Positions 11,836 through 24,813 are shown, counted from the stretch's first letter. The stretch is 64,000 nt of DNA from Cryptomeria japonica (GCF_030272615.1 NC_081406.1:261009386-261073385), one strand, 5' to 3'. The notes: generated by a model not told the origin, from the sequence alone. A program made the numbers and translations.

Positions 11836-11947
11836 CGTCACTCCTCCCATTCTTTTCAAATCGTCCATCTTCCGCATTGAAAGATCAGTGAAAGCCATTC
11901 GAGATTTTTCTGTGCCTTTGAGGAATAAAAAAACAGGGGAAGCCACC

Positions 11948-12344
11948 ATGGCCAGATTTATCTCCGTGCTCGATTTGAAGGCTTTCTCTCGATTTTGCGG
12001 CCATGATTTTGGCTTTGGAAATATAGCCAGGTAAGCTTCAAATTTCCTTCATCTCTTCTCATCTTCTACTTTTCTGGTGCAAAATGAAAGGTTTTTAATT
12101 TTAGTTTCGTTTCTTTGCAATTTGCAGGAGAGAATACGGCGCCATGGCAAGCAAAATGGAGTTAAGAGGAGTTCAGGCGGAGGCAAAAGAGGCGGAGGAA
12201 AAGAGTAGAAAGAGAAGTTGGATGCCTCACCCCATTACTGGTTACTATTTACCAGAGGACCATTTTGGGGATAATAAAGATGTTCCCCTGCAAAGGGAAA
12301 GTAAATTGAAATACAATACTCTTCCCTCTCGCGCACAAAATTGA
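11948..12344 (+). CDS. LEA_3 (SAG21/LEA5-like) protein, copy 1, two exons
   Basis: Exon 1 is 11948-12030 and exon 2 is 12128-12344. The 97-bp intron has GTAAGC...TTTGCAG ends and splits an Arg codon (phase 2), giving 99 residues. The start has an ideal plant/animal context (gccaccATGG), and all paralogues agree on it. The N-terminus (MARFISVLDLKAFSRF, then NIARREYGAM) is basic, free of acidic residues at first, and looks like the mitochondrial presequence of SAG21-type LEA_3 proteins. The intron falls at the RR of the presequence, as in that family. Residues about 57-73 carry the family signature SWMPHPITGYYLPEDHFG; the middle is charged and Glu/Lys-rich. LEA_3 proteins are small stress and ABA-induced protectants, reported in mitochondria for Arabidopsis SAG21. 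The family is assigned from motif and gene structure; organelle and inducers are inferred. No break is seen. Confidence 0.88.
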
Positions 12345-14850
12345 TCTCTCAACATTCGGAATTCTCCCGTTCCTCATTTGCAGGAGATGCTTTTTAGTCA
12401 CAAGCTGTAATGGAACTCGGGCATCTGCCATTTACAGTGATGTCAATCTCAAAAGTGCAACGAGAATGGACTTGAATACTCTGAGTTTGAATAGATTTTT
12501 AATGAAACAATGATATTTCTTTCACAAATTTGCATTTCACATGGAGGAATCTTCTCATTGTATGCAGACTCAATCGCCCAGCTCTTTAGCATCGCAATTG
12601 TTTCCATGCTTTGGATTCCAACGATTTGATATTTCAACGAGTTTGAGATTTTTAAGTTTTCCCATACATTCTAGGCAAAGATTTTTATTCGGAAACATTA
12701 TTATAAAATACGAGTTAATGAAGAGTGATTTAAAAATTATTTAATTGTATGTTAAAATAAAAATAAAAAAAATAAAATTTATGAGTATATTTTTTATTAG
12801 ATATTATTTTTTAAGGAAGTTGTGAACTAGGAGGCAGTTTTGAAAATATTTTGAAATTTTTTATATCAAGAGAAGGCAATAGGGACATGAAAGTAAAATT
12901 AACAATAAAACCCCATCTAAGGGACAACCACCAACAACATGAGGTTATGATAAATAAATAATTAGGCATTAGAACTAGATAGGCCTCCAAGAGAAATAGT
13001 AAAACTTCAACAAAGAAACAATCATAACAACAATCATGGAGATTTGAATGCGAATCTGACAATTTTTTTTTGAAGTAGAGTCAAGTCTAATCCATATGGG
13101 CCACCTTACTTCTTTTGAAAAGAGATTTAGACTCAATAGAAAATCATAAACAACATTTGGTTTCTTCTTGTCCTTTAAGGGATACCCCCAAGCATTCTCT
13201 ATAGGACCCTTAATTAAAGTGTCCACATCCTTCCCTTTAATCCTTGTAGTAGAGCACACCTTAATATTTGAATCACCTTTAATATTTTGAAACTCTTTCC
13301 CATGACCAAGAGAAATATTGAAAAAACAGAACATTATTGAGTTGACTATAGGCACCAACTTCTTACACACTATTTACAATAGGGCCTTATATTAATCATG
13401 AAACAAAATAGATTACACAGTATAAGGTTTACTATAAAAACTAGTCTACTAACCTAAGATAAAATATCAAATATACATTGAACTGTGAAGCATTTATAGC
13501 AATAGTAGGAGGAGAAGTAGATGATCATCTTATTAAGCAACCATCAAAGGAAACAAATTTCCAAAGGGAGAATCAAGGATCTCCTAGCCATCTTGAGGTT
13601 CTTGCACAATGAACGACACCAATTTTCTCAATCCTAGTTGCAAAGGCACAATAAAAGCCTTAACATCACCCTATGTCTAGCCATAAGCTTTCCTCCTTGA
13701 AGATAGAGTCTAGCCTCTCAATTGAGGAGGTAGTGAAAAATTACTTTGTTTAAACACATCAATTAGTAAGGAATCAATGGCAACAATCTCTAGGTGATGC
13801 CATGAGGTGAAAATTTCCTCATCATACAAGAAGCACTTCCTCAATCATAAGGTGTGTTGAAAGTACCCAAATTACAATGCCACCTCCACTTGCACTTGGA
13901 TTTAAAAAATAAGTAGAGGTAAACATATAAATTTTATATTAGGATATAAATAATGATCATAGCTTCAATACGAAAAAATAAACTTTCTAGATTTCAAGAG
14001 TTGAAATAAAATAAAGGCTTGAAAATATACAAAATTATTGAAATGTAAATAGGCTACAAGGTCATATCTCTAAATAGAGAATTTTCCAATGGAAAATATT
14101 GGGTAAAAAGAAGAGAAGAGAACATAGATCAGATTCTAAGCATCTTGGACACGAGGGAAATATTAAAAGATGTGTTTGAAAAAATATAATATGTGATAGG
14201 ATATACATTTGAGATGAGCCACTCTAATATGCATGGGTGTCACCAAGTTGAATACTTTGGTGGACAAAGCACCAAAGATAGTGAGTAATTTTAGGCTTAA
14301 GTCTAGACTAGCAATCTTTTTTAAGCCATTGAAGCCAACTTAGAGGGGATGAATTCAACCCTTATCTCTTGTTATGCCTATAATGTGTTAAAGAGAAATC
14401 ACTAAGCACTTTATACAAAATCTCCAAAGTATTATTTTTGAACTAAATATTAAAATTTTATTGCTAGTCTTTCCATCAAGTTAGAAAAGGTTAAAGCCTC
14501 AACTTGTGAAGCATGTCGTCAAGAATTAGCTCTTGTATTGAAATGATAAAACATGTCAATTATATTATCAAGCTAAAAAGTTTTTTACAAGGTCTAGTCT
14601 TCAAAAGAGACTAAATAAGTATTAATGCCTTTGTAAAATTATCTAAGAGCATCAATTCCAAGTCTTCCCACCAAAGACATGTAAGAATTGTCAATAATAA
14701 AAATAACCACCAAAGATTATGGTCTCCGAAACAAAGACTAGTTATAAACCATCACCATACCATTAGAGAAAAGGCTTAATATCTTGGAAGAGTATCAAGA
14801 TACTTTAGTCACAAAGGAGTCTTCAGTATTAACACTTGGACATTATAAAA
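12345..14850 (+). repeat. 3' flank of LEA copy 1, shared with copies 2, 3 and 4
   Basis: No confident gene. The first 450 bases (3' UTR and beyond) align with 25468-25850 and 32552-32820. Later sequence, such as tattaatcatgaaacaaaat near 13391, aligns with 26110-27550 (copy 2), 37550-38110 (copy 3) and 40590-42067 plus 63373 onward (copy 4). This defines the tandem duplication unit as at least 3.5 kb. A segment of about 330 bases (12890-13260) is present here but absent from copy 2. Confidence 0.6.
12975..13370 (-). CDS. Unrecognised 131-codon open frame in the copy 1 flank
   Basis: A minus-strand open frame with a protein-like middle (KGPIENAWGYPLKDKKKPNV, then LLSLNLFSKEVRWPIWIRLD). Most of it lies in the segment missing from the otherwise collinear copy 2 flank, so it may be a small insertion or a remnant that copy 2 has deleted. 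No family recognised and no promoter evident. It could easily be a chance or fossil frame. Confidence 0.15.
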   Translation of the reverse strand: MCKKLVPIVNSIMFCFFNISLGHGKEFQNIKGDSNIKVCSTTRIKGKDVDTLIKGPIENAWGYPLKDKKKPNVVYDFLLSLNLFSKEVRWPIWIRLDSTSKKNCQIRIQISMIVVMIVSLLKFYYFSWRPI

Positions 14851-15719
14851 TATAATTCAAACAAAAATTATAAATAAATAAATTATGTTACATTTTATAC
14901 AAAAAAATCACCTTTAAATTTACAATAAATACATTTCTTTTATTATGAAAAATAATTCATAATATTATTAAACACTAAATATAAATTCTTGTAATTTTTG
15001 AGAGGAAAAAATTATGAATAAATAAAAATAATTAATATTTAAACTAAAGCAAAACAAATGATTTACTTAATTAATGGAAAAATAATAGTATATAGATAAA
15101 TATAATTTATTTTATATATACAAAAACATTTAGATTATTCCAGGGGCTAACATTAAATTTATTTCAAATAGCTAATGCTTTTTTATCCTTGTGGACTATG
15201 AGATTTTTTTTGAATTGAATATATTTTGGATTTTGATTTTTCAAGTTTTTGTTATCTTTGATATTTTTAATGTTTTGATTAATTATAACAATTATAATCA
15301 TATTAATATTTTAATTTTATAACTATATTTATTATTCTATATTTTATAATTTATATTCTTTAATTTAATTTAATATATATTAAATTATGATATTATTTCA
15401 AATTAATTTATATCAATTTGAAAGAATTAATTAATAATTAGAATATAGTTTAATAAAGTATACTTAATTATGATCTTAATAATAGAATTTCATAAAATAT
15501 AAATTATATTATTATATATTATATTCTAAAAAAATTAATTTATTTTAAATTAATATTACATCAAATTTATGAATTTTTCATTTTGAATCAAACTCTATGA
15601 TCTATCATTCTCTTCTCTTATCATTATTGGCAACAAAAATATACATGATCTAATCTAAAAGAAGAAAAATAGTGAAATATATTTTAATAAAAATATTAAA
15701 TATAAATATATTTAATTAG
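14851..15719. other. Very AT-rich spacer
   Basis: Mostly A/T homopolymers and ataaat-type words; no frame, RNA or repeat ends recognised. Its last five bases (15715-15719, attag) are the left target-site copy of the adjoining solo LTR. Confidence 0.5.
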
Positions 15720-17183
15720 TGATGCACGCTGAAAAGGACTCATGAGACACAAGATTCAAACGTTAGTATTTTTAGTAGCAATAAAAAATGAAAGATGAAA
15801 GAAACTACAATCCTAAGCATGCATATCAAGAGAGGTATCAAACAGATTATAGAAAGCACACAAAAATGGAGGAAATACACTAAACCCTCCCAAATGCTCT
15901 CCAACATGCTCATAGTTGCTCCTCCCTTATTCCTCTCCTCTCTAAGTTCCACATGAGTGTAGCCCTCAACTTTTTGCACTATTATGGATGTTTTATGGAA
16001 ATTCAAGATTATGAAAATGAAGATTATGCAAATGCAAACAAGCTAAATATGAGAAAATACCTAATTAATCTATGTTAATCTTATCCAAAATAACAAAGAA
16101 AAGTGCTTCTAAATGCTCTCTCAAATTTGGTATAAGTTTGATGCATACAAAATTTCTGGATTTGTGGATTAAGGAATGAGCTCTATTTATAGGAAAAACA
16201 AGGAAATGGATAGTTGAGATTGAGTAATCTCAACAAGGATCAGGATTGATGGGTTTTTGATCCATGTGAGGGCTTTCAACCCAATCCTAGGATGACAAAT
16301 GTCAACATGAGATGGCTTGAGAGGAGAGGGAAGAAACATTAAATGTTTGAGATGACTTGAAGGTTACCTTGGGAGGTAAGGTTACACTTGAGTTAGATGA
16401 AAAAAGCCTTTATCCAATGAATAATGCCTTTATCCAATGGACAAACTCTTGTGCAAGATTTCGTGGGGATAACCATGGTCAAAGCAATGAATGCTTGAAG
16501 AGACCCATGAGTTAAATGAGGGTTGAGTTAGAGGGAAAGTCTCTAACCATGTGGGTGAGTTGAGTTTAACCATTAATGGTTATTTAAGAGCCATAAATGG
16601 TTATGTAAGAACCATTAATGGTTTGGAAGACTTTGGGGGTTAACTTGTTGAAGACATAAAGCTTTTAATGCTTTTCAAAGACTTTGAGGCTTTGAGAAGT
16701 GACTCCAAGTTGCTTAGGAGTGTGACAATAATTAGGGAGGGTGATTAGGGTAATTAGGAATGGTTTAGAAGAATCTAGAATGGGTTAGAAGAGCAAGTGG
16801 GTTTGATGGGTGAGAGAAAATAGGATTTTAATTAAAATAAAATTCATTTATTTCAACTAAATAGGTGCAACTTGCATTTGTAGGAGAATGCAAGTGGGAG
16901 GTAGTTTAGGGATTTAAATAAATATTTTATTATTTTTTTAAGTGAGGAAAGGGGGTTAAATTAAGTAAATGTGTTTTATTCATTTAATTGATTTAGAGTG
17001 TGGCTTAATGAATTAATTTAAATAAATTGAATAATTTATTTAATCAATTTATTTAATTAATAGGAGAAGAGGTTGAGGATGAATTAATTAAATATTAATT
17101 TAATTAACTGATTATTGATGGTTAAATAATCAAATAAATAGTAAATATTCATTTAATTAAGTGCACAGATTTATGTGACTACA
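15720..17183 (-). mobile_element. Solo LTR (gypsy-type), with target-site duplication
   Basis: A 1464-bp block starts TGATGCACGC and ends GTGACTACA on the + strand. It is flanked by ATTAG on both sides (15715-15719 and 17184-17188). Read on the minus strand it begins TGTAGTCACAT, as many plant gypsy LTRs do. No internal region or second LTR is present, so it is a solo LTR left by recombination between LTRs. A short repeated word (accattaatggtt) occurs near 16567-16625. Confidence 0.7.
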
Positions 17184-17639
17184 ATTAGTATATAATATTT
17201 TTTTATATAATGTAAATTTAATTTTATATAATATAATTATAGTATTTTTGTGTAGAATATTTGATATAATATAAGCTATATAAGTATTATATTTTATATA
17301 GTGTAAATTATTATATTAATAATATTATATCAGGATTATATTTATATAGAGTAGATTACTAAATTCATTTTTCAAATAATACAATAATTATAATTATTAT
17401 TATACATTATATTCTATAATAGAAATTATTGAATACATAAATTTATTTTTAAAATAATAATCTTAAGTATATTTAGTTTATATATAATTTGCATTATAAT
17501 ATATTTATTATTTTATATTATACAATGTATATTGTTTAATTTAATCTAACATATATTAAATTATAATATTATTTTGATTTGCTTTATTCAAATTTAGAAG
17601 AGTTATTTAGAGAGGTGGTTAGAAATACAACAATTAGTC
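17184..17639. other. AT-rich spacer
   Basis: Very AT-rich sequence resembling 15000-15700; nothing else recognised. Confidence 0.45.
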
Positions 17640-18874
17640 TAGTTATATAGTATGTATTTAATCAAACTAATGAAAAACCCTAATTTTTAGAGATCCGATT
17701 TTTTAGGAAATATTTTGCATCAAAATTAAAATAAAAAAGAATAGATCCTGTGTATAATTATGAGAGATTTCAAAAAATGTAAGAAAATCTGAAAAATTCG
17801 CTCATTTTCTCTCAAAATTATTTTTTTATGAAAATCATAAAAAAATCATAGAAAATGAAAATGTACTCCAAAAATTCTGAATTTTGGATTGAGAGCTCTT
17901 GATACTGTCTTCAACCTGTAAAAAAATTTTGTGCAAAAATTCCAATCCGTTTGTGAGATCGGATAAAATCTCTCCAAGATCTTGATTTTGTGTCCAAAAC
18001 CCTAGCTGCACAAGGTTATTCTCCAAATTGTTTTACAAAACAACAATATAGGGTTAGAAAAATCTGCAAAAAACATAGATCTAACAAAAATCCATGTCCC
18101 ACGAGGTGTGCCAAAATGTTTATGGTGAAAAGTGGATAAAACAACATTGAAAGGCTAAATGAATTCAACCACAAAACCCTAGCCTAACAATCAACAAAGA
18201 TCCACCATAACATATGAAGATTACCTAAGACAATGCAAATCAAATGAAATCACAAATATCATACCATCACATGTCCAATAGGGTTTGAATCTCCATTCTT
18301 CCTATCTCCATTGATCTTGCTTGATATATTTGCTCTCAGATTTTATGTGTGCACAAGAGCCCAACAAAGAACGAAAATGTGATTGCAAGTAGGCTTGATC
18401 ACATATGAAAGTTCGAAAGCGTAGTCGAGTAATCAGCAGGGGTTTGATAATGAAGGAAGCATCTCCTTATAGAGAAAGACACTATAAGAAATGGAGGGAT
18501 AAGATTGAGAGGTGTACAAGATAAATGGTCGGCTATGATTAGAGGGTAGGTAAAGGAAATAATAAAATAATGAGAGGGTAGGTAGTGTAAGAATTAAGAG
18601 ATGAATGACATGTGTCATATGTAGAAAAGGATAATGAATTAATTAAATAAATAAAGATTTAATTAATTAATAGAAGAAGTGGGATAATTAAATAAATAAA
18701 AGTATTTATTTAATCTAGGAAAATAGTAATTTAAATAAATAAATGTATTTATTTAAACGAGAAATAAGGCTAGAAGAGGACAAATTAATTAATTAAATAA
18801 ATAAAGATTTATTCAATTAATAGAAGAGTTGGGCTAAAATAATTAATTAGACAAAACAATTTTAGGTGTCTACA
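17640..18874 (-). mobile_element. Gypsy-type LTR with leader fragment (fossil)
   Basis: On the minus strand the LTR would run from 18874 (TGTAGACACCTAAAATTG) to 18117 (...CACCATAAACA), 758 bp. It is followed by a primer-site-like ttttggcacacctcgtggga (18116 downward) and an untranslated leader to about 17640. Only this end of the element is seen. It abuts the copia fossil at 18875. Confidence 0.55.
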
Positions 18875-20615
18875 CAACCAATATGAAATTATGTTCCTCC
18901 TCCTTGTGCCAATAATCTTCCCCTTAGCTGATATCTCTATTAAGCTCTATTTTTCACATAAATATCTCCCCCCCTAATGTATATAACTCCTTAAGCTTTT
19001 CACATGAATATCTCTCCCCCTTTGACATCAATGTCAAATATTTGACATAAATATCAAAGCAAAATCATAAAATACTAAATCACAAGACTAACTACTCCCC
19101 CTGAATAGTAGCATCACCAGATCAATCCAGAATGATTAATAGCTCTGATAATGCATACCAGACTGATGCCAAACAACATCAATCAATTTTCTACCGGAGG
19201 GGCAGAAACCCCTAATTTGTCTCTGAGGTACTCAAATGATTCTTTAAGCAAAGGTTTAGTGAAGATGTCTGCAATTTGCTCTTTAGTGTTCACATAAACC
19301 AATCTAACTTCATTTTCTTCCACCTTTTCCTTCAAAAAGTTATACTTGATAGATATGTGTTTTGTCTTAGAGTGGAATACCAGATTCTTTGATATGTCTA
19401 TAGCAGCAGAGTTATCACAGTGAATAACTACCGGTTCATTGCAGTGCACTTTTATGTCCTTTAACATTTGGTTCATCCATAGAACTTGTGTATAGTTAGT
19501 AGCAGCAACAACATGCTTAGCTTCAACAGTAGAGAAGGAGGTACATGACTGTTTCTTGTTGATCTATGAAACAAGTTTCTTTCCAAGAAAGAAAGATCCA
19601 CAAGAATTACTCTTCCAGTCATCAACATCACCCACTCAATCTGCATCTGTATATGCACATAATGTAAAATTATCATAAAACAAAAACCATACCAGATAAT
19701 CCTTGAAAATATTTGAAAATCCTAGCTACCGGAGCAAGGATTCAACATAATCAATTCCTTCCTTATGAGAATATCCATTGCAAACCAATCAAGCCTAATT
19801 CCAATAACATCCAAGTCCATGTGTTGTCCTTTTTAACTCATCAAATTCCTCTTCCATAACTTTCATTCAACATTCATCCTTACAAGCTTCAATAACTGAT
19901 GTTGGTACAATTAAAGAAATTAAGCATACCTCATCAATTGCCAACCTTCTTCTTGTCCAATTATTTGATCTTCTAAATGATTCAACCTTACATACCCAGG
20001 AGTTTTTTGACTTTCTGTTCCTCTTCCCTGATCTTCAGATACTGTAGAATTTTCTGATACCGTTGGAGTAACTGGTTCAACATTCTGTTCCGATAAAGGT
20101 GTTGCCAGTTTAGTTAAGACCATTTGCACTATCGGTTCTTGCTCATAAGTTCTGATTTGACTTCTATCCTGCTCATCCACCTTGACATAAGTGCTCTCCA
20201 CAATCCTTTGCAATCTCTTGGGATAACATCTATATGCTTTTCTTTCATTAGAATAACCAAGAAATATTCCTTCATCACATCTAGGATCAAACTTCCAATG
20301 AAATCATCTCTCTTGATATAAGATTTACTAGCAAATATTCTGAAATACTTAACTGTAGATGTATGACCAAACCATAACTCATAAAGTGACTTACCGGTAA
20401 ACCAAAATAGATCCAAGATCCAATAAATCTTTGTCAGTTAACCTTCAAAATTGACTTCCAAAGATCTAAAACAAGATTTCAGACCACTACCAAGGGCAAT
20501 GCAAGATCTGTCATCAATTTGCCTCCCCCTAAGGCGAATGTCTTAGTTGCTAGATGAGTTTCCTGTTGGTGCAGGAACATTCGGCTCTGTCGGTTGAGTA
20601 ACCAGGGTAAATCCT

Positions 20616-21551
20616 TCAGCCAAATGAACATCTGGGGCAATTGATTATGCAAAATTTAGCAATATGTTCTACTTTGTTGCATGCATAACAAGTGACTTTG
20701 TTCTTTTGAATTGCTTTACTGTAACCTTGACCATTCCTTGACCTGCATTGATTAGCCATATGTCCAAACTTTCCACATGCATGACATTTCACATTCATTC
20801 TACAATCTTTTGTCCTATGACCGTACTTCTTACAATTTGAACATTGACCGAGAACTGCATTATTATTCAAATTTGCTCTATTTCTACAGTGTCTTGTCAT
20901 GTGACCAAATATATTGCAAACAAAAAATCTACCATTAAATTTATGTGCATTGGGTTGCCTTACCGGTGACCTCTGATTACGGTTGACCTTCTGATCATCA
21001 TGCATACCGGATGTCTGATCTTCATTTGCAGTACCAGAGATTTCTCCATGCTCAAATCCAAGACCTCTAGTGTCTCCAGTGTCCCTTTGATCCTTCAATA
21101 ATTCATCAAGCTTAGTTGAACTAACCTTGAACTTTTCTTTGTATTCATTAGCAATAGTCAGATCATCTCTTAGGATTGTTACCATTCTTTCCAATTCTTG
21201 CTCATTTTTCTGTGATTGCACCAATTCAGTTCTCAACATATCATTTTCATGGACCAACCATATGTATTCCTCAGATTTGTCTTTTAGAGATATAGCAAGA
21301 TTTTCTCCATTCTTCTTCTGGTCTTCAATCTCCTTGGACATCCTCATAGTTAGGGCTTGCATTTAATTCTTCGTGACAATATTCTCCTGACTCAACTTCT
21401 GACATTGTTCTTTAAGGGTATCCTTCTCTTCATCATTCTGATTTTGTAAAAGTTCTTTCTTTTTAGCTTGAACAGATGACAACCTCTCCTGTAGGATAAG
21501 AATGAATTCCTTCATAGATCTCAACTCATATTGCATCTTCATGTTCCTCAA
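20616..21551 (-). pseudogene. Gag region of the copia fossil with CCHC knuckles
   Basis: A coiled-coil-like Glu/Lys-rich part (KEIEDQKKNGENLAISLKDK, then RTELVQSQKNEQELERMV) is followed by Cys-rich knuckles. Clear units are CSNCKKYGHRTKDC and CHACGKFGHMANQC, with two more related ones either side. This is the nucleic-acid-binding end of copia Gag. It is part of a broken element. Confidence 0.7.
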
Positions 21552-21678
21552 TCTTTCAACATCATAGTCTTCAAGAGCTACTTGAAATTCCTTCCTTAAA
21601 CTATCTCCATAGATTCTGAATACAAGATCTTCCTCATGCTGTTAGAGTTACTTTGAGGCACCAAGCTTTGATACCAAT

Positions 21679-22848
21679 TGTTGGGATCCAAGAACACTGA
21701 AAGTGGGGGGGGGTGTGAATCAGTGTTCTATTAGAATGGATAAATTTAATCTTATTAATATAACAACTCAGTAACCAGTAAACATAAAAGCATATAACAA
21801 TAAGCAACAATGCAACCACAAAGATCAGAACCATAACACCACAAATTTATACGTAGAAAACCTCAAAGAGGAAAAACCATGGTGGGATTGGAGATCCACA
21901 ATATCTATCCACTGATCATATGAATAAATATTACAATAAGGGGCCTGCACATGTAGGAAGGCCAATAACCTAAAGCACATTGCTCATCACAAAAGGAGTC
22001 TCATTGACTATAGAAAACATCGGACAACAATCCAAAATGAAGATTGAACTACAAGTATAGCATCTCCCATGCCTGAGTATAGTTCCGGTTAAGCTCAATA
22101 CCAGAGGCCTTGAATCTCTTCCACAAACTCAATTCGATCACCTATGATCGACCAAATCCTCTGCATGAATGATTATTACATTATTCGCTTGCTTACCATA
22201 ATCTCATGATCTACAAAGAGATCTTACATCATATTTATACCAACTCGGGACCTAAACAAATAGGTCGGCCACCTAAAAGATAATATAATAAATTCATAAC
22301 TTAAACCTGCAATCTAATGATCAACCAAGTCGGCCTAAGACCAAAACAACATAATCCAATCAATGAATCCAACCGGTAATGCATTAGGAGCATCAACCCA
22401 CACGTTACATAAACCAGTCCATAACCCAACAGAATAACCATCGGACCTAAAATAGGTCGCCATAAGCCAAATGAAACACCACGAGCAACTGGAACATGGA
22501 CATGATAACCATCAACATCTAGAATCCCTTCTAGAAGTCGTACCAACACCACTTATGCATAGTATCAAAAGATATTCAACAAAACTCTGCCGGTGAAACC
22601 CTCACTGGTAACCAAAAGGCTTACTAGAACAAGTGATAGCTTCCGGATCACCAAATCCCGAACCAACTGAATGTGATACACATCAGGAACACATGAATAA
22701 CCAACCCAAACCAATTCCAAAGACCAAAGCATATCGAATCAATATGATCTTACCAACCAGAAACCAATCATCCTACCGGGACCAACCATATACCGGTAAA
22801 CAACCAAAGCAATTAATGTTGACATCAATGACAAACATCAATGCAACA
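21679..22848 (-). repeat. LTR of the copia fossil
   Basis: Starts TGTTGGGATCC and ends ATGCAACA on the + strand, directly next to the primer-binding site. About 1170 bp. The right border was chosen from the TG...CA rule and is less certain than the left. Confidence 0.55.
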
Positions 22849-22875
22849 CATAATCAATTCCTCCAAATTGCCAGC

Positions 22876-23169
22876 ATCTCTCTCTCTCTCTTGCTCTCTC
22901 TATACTTCTTTATGTTACTTGTCTCTGTCACGTTCTTTCTCTCTCCTTCTTTTCCCCCTATTTTTTATCTCCCTATTTCTCCCTCCAACTCTCTATCTAT
23001 ATATCATTATCTCTACCTCTCTCTTATTCATTCTATCTCTCATGATCTATATCTCTATATCTCTATTTATCTCTCTATCTCTTTACATCCATATCTCTCT
23101 ACCTCTACCTTTCTTTCTCTCAATCTCTCTCCACCTCTATCTCCCTATCTCTCTATATCTTTTCACTCC

Positions 23170-23230
<61 letters not shown>

Positions 23231-23392
23231 TATATCTATCTATCTCTTCCTCTTTATATCTCCCTACCTATCTCCCAACATCTAACTATCTTTATCTTTC
23301 CCTCTACCTCTCTCTATCTATTTCTCTCCCTCTATCTTCACCTCTATCTCTGTCTTTCTACTCCTTCTCTATCTCTAGACATCTCTTTCTAC

Positions 23393-23451
<59 letters not shown>

Positions 23452-23690
23452 AATCTATATAATATTTTCTACCTCTATTTTTATCTTTCCATTTTTCCAC
23501 CCTGCCCCCCCCTCTCTCTCTCTATCTTTGTCTCTACCTCTCTCGCCCCCTCTCCTCTCATTGTCAATCTCCATCTCCATCCTTTATCTCTATCACTATC
23601 CCCTATCTCTATCTCCTTACCTCTCTCTCACTCTTTCACTCTCTCTTTCTCTCTCTATCTCTTCCTCTCCCTCTCTCCCTATTGCAAACA
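22876..23690 (+). repeat. Polypyrimidine (CT-rich) microsatellite tract
   Basis: Roughly 815 bases almost entirely of C and T on the + strand, with scattered A. Near-perfect (CT)n runs of about 55 bases lie at 23172-23226 and 23395-23449. Long open frames across it (Leu/Ser repeats) are artefacts of the repeat. Such tracts can form triplex (H-) DNA, but no function is evident. Confidence 0.85.
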
Positions 23691-24450
23691 TAATATGATC
23701 CTATTTTTGTAGAGATTGATTATCTTCTTGATTCAAAGGTTTTGTTTCATTTATTTTTGGATCTTTGTAAGTAGATGTATAGTTTATTAGAAGTTATCAC
23801 TCCATCATTCTAACCTTTGTTTCACAAACAATATCATTTTATAAATAGCTTAGAGATTGACCTTATGTACTAACAAATGTACAAACAAAACATACCATTT
23901 TTTCCCTAATTGACCTCTTGCACCTCTTTAGCTTACCCACCTCACCTACTTCATATTTCTATCTCTCCATTTGTCTTTCTATATCTCTCTCTACTTCTAT
24001 CTTCCTATATCTATATATCTCTCCCTATTCTCTATCAATTTCTCTATCCTTATTTATCTCTCTATACCTCTCCCCCTCTCTCCCTATACTCTATCAATTT
24101 CTCTATCCCTCTTTATCTCTCTATATCTCTTTCCTTCTCCCCACCCTCCTTCTCCCCACCCCCCTTCTCTCTCTCTCCCCTTTTTGCAAATATAACATAA
24201 GCCTATCAATAATTGAAATTGATTATCTTCCTAATTCATAGGGCATGTTTTAGTTTTGTTTAGATCCATGTAAGTTGATGCAAGTTATTTTAAACATATC
24301 ACTTCTCTATTGAGACCTTTTTTACACAAACAACATCATCTTGTAAATGCCCTACAAATTGATCTCATATAATGCACAAATGTATGTAAAAAAATATAAC
24401 AATTTTATTTCTAATTAACTTTCCACACCTGTTCGATGCACCCATTGCAC
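23460..24450 (+). repeat. Two diverged tandem units, each polypyrimidine plus a unique ~250-bp tail
   Basis: The tail at about 23685-23930 (ttgcaaacataatatg ... gattgattatcttcttgatt) aligns with 24184-24440 (ttgcaaatataacataag ... gattatcttcctaattcata). Each follows a CT-rich tract, the second being 23932-24185. I infer a tandem duplication of about 500 bp that has since diverged. It ends just before the LEA copy 2 promoter block. Confidence 0.65.
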
Positions 24451-24469
24451 ATCAAATTGCAATTGCTGG

Positions 24470-24813
24470 TTTGTACTCTCTAAATATAAATATGTAATCA
24501 TCTCATTCACCACTTAGTGATGACAACAATTATGGTCGGGAAGCAAATGGTTCCCCACCTCCTACATTTGGTCCTCTCATCTCTTCTTATGGTCTTTGGA
24601 TTTTGTTCACATGATTATTATTAAAATACTTTTGTTACCCAATATTCTTTTTAGTATTTACCTTGGAAACGCAAGTGGAAGAGATGGTCCAACGTGGAAG
24701 TGACAAAGCATGAATGACGAATAATGAGTGACGCGTAAACTCGGTCGTTGGAAGCATCTGCCAAAACTTTGACACAGCCGCTTCAATGTCTTCACTTCCA
24801 CCTGGCAATCCAG
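24470..24813 (+). promoter_or_regulatory. Distal promoter of LEA copy 2
   Basis: Collinear with 11380-11693 of copy 1. Contains an ABRE-core acgtgg at 24692-24697 (gcgtgg in copy 1, acgtgg again in copy 4) and the shared gacgcgtaaact box near 24729-24740. Confidence 0.6.

Larger units (their letters stand above)
18875..22848 (-). mobile_element. Ty1/copia retrotransposon fossil, one LTR retained
   Basis: Reading the minus strand from the right: an LTR (22848-21679), a tRNA-Met-type primer site (ttggtatcaaagc, 21677-21665), gag (about 21551-20616), integrase C-terminal and RT N-terminal junction sequence (about 20416-19920, with GKSLYELWFGHTSTVKYFRI), RNase H (19476-19183, with VVIHCDNSAAIDISKN and KHISIKYNFLKEKV), then a 3' untranslated stretch with purine runs (18960-19030). 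No second LTR is found. It is broken in many places. Gag has several CCHC zinc knuckles. Confidence 0.82.

Noticed and set aside
15740-16006. 88-codon minus-strand frame with a hydrophobic end
   Set aside because: Lies wholly within the solo LTR.
22633-23712. Long + strand frames (up to 359 codons) of Leu/Ser repeats
   Set aside because: They are produced by the CT-rich microsatellite and the adjoining LTR; no protein-like composition outside the repeat.
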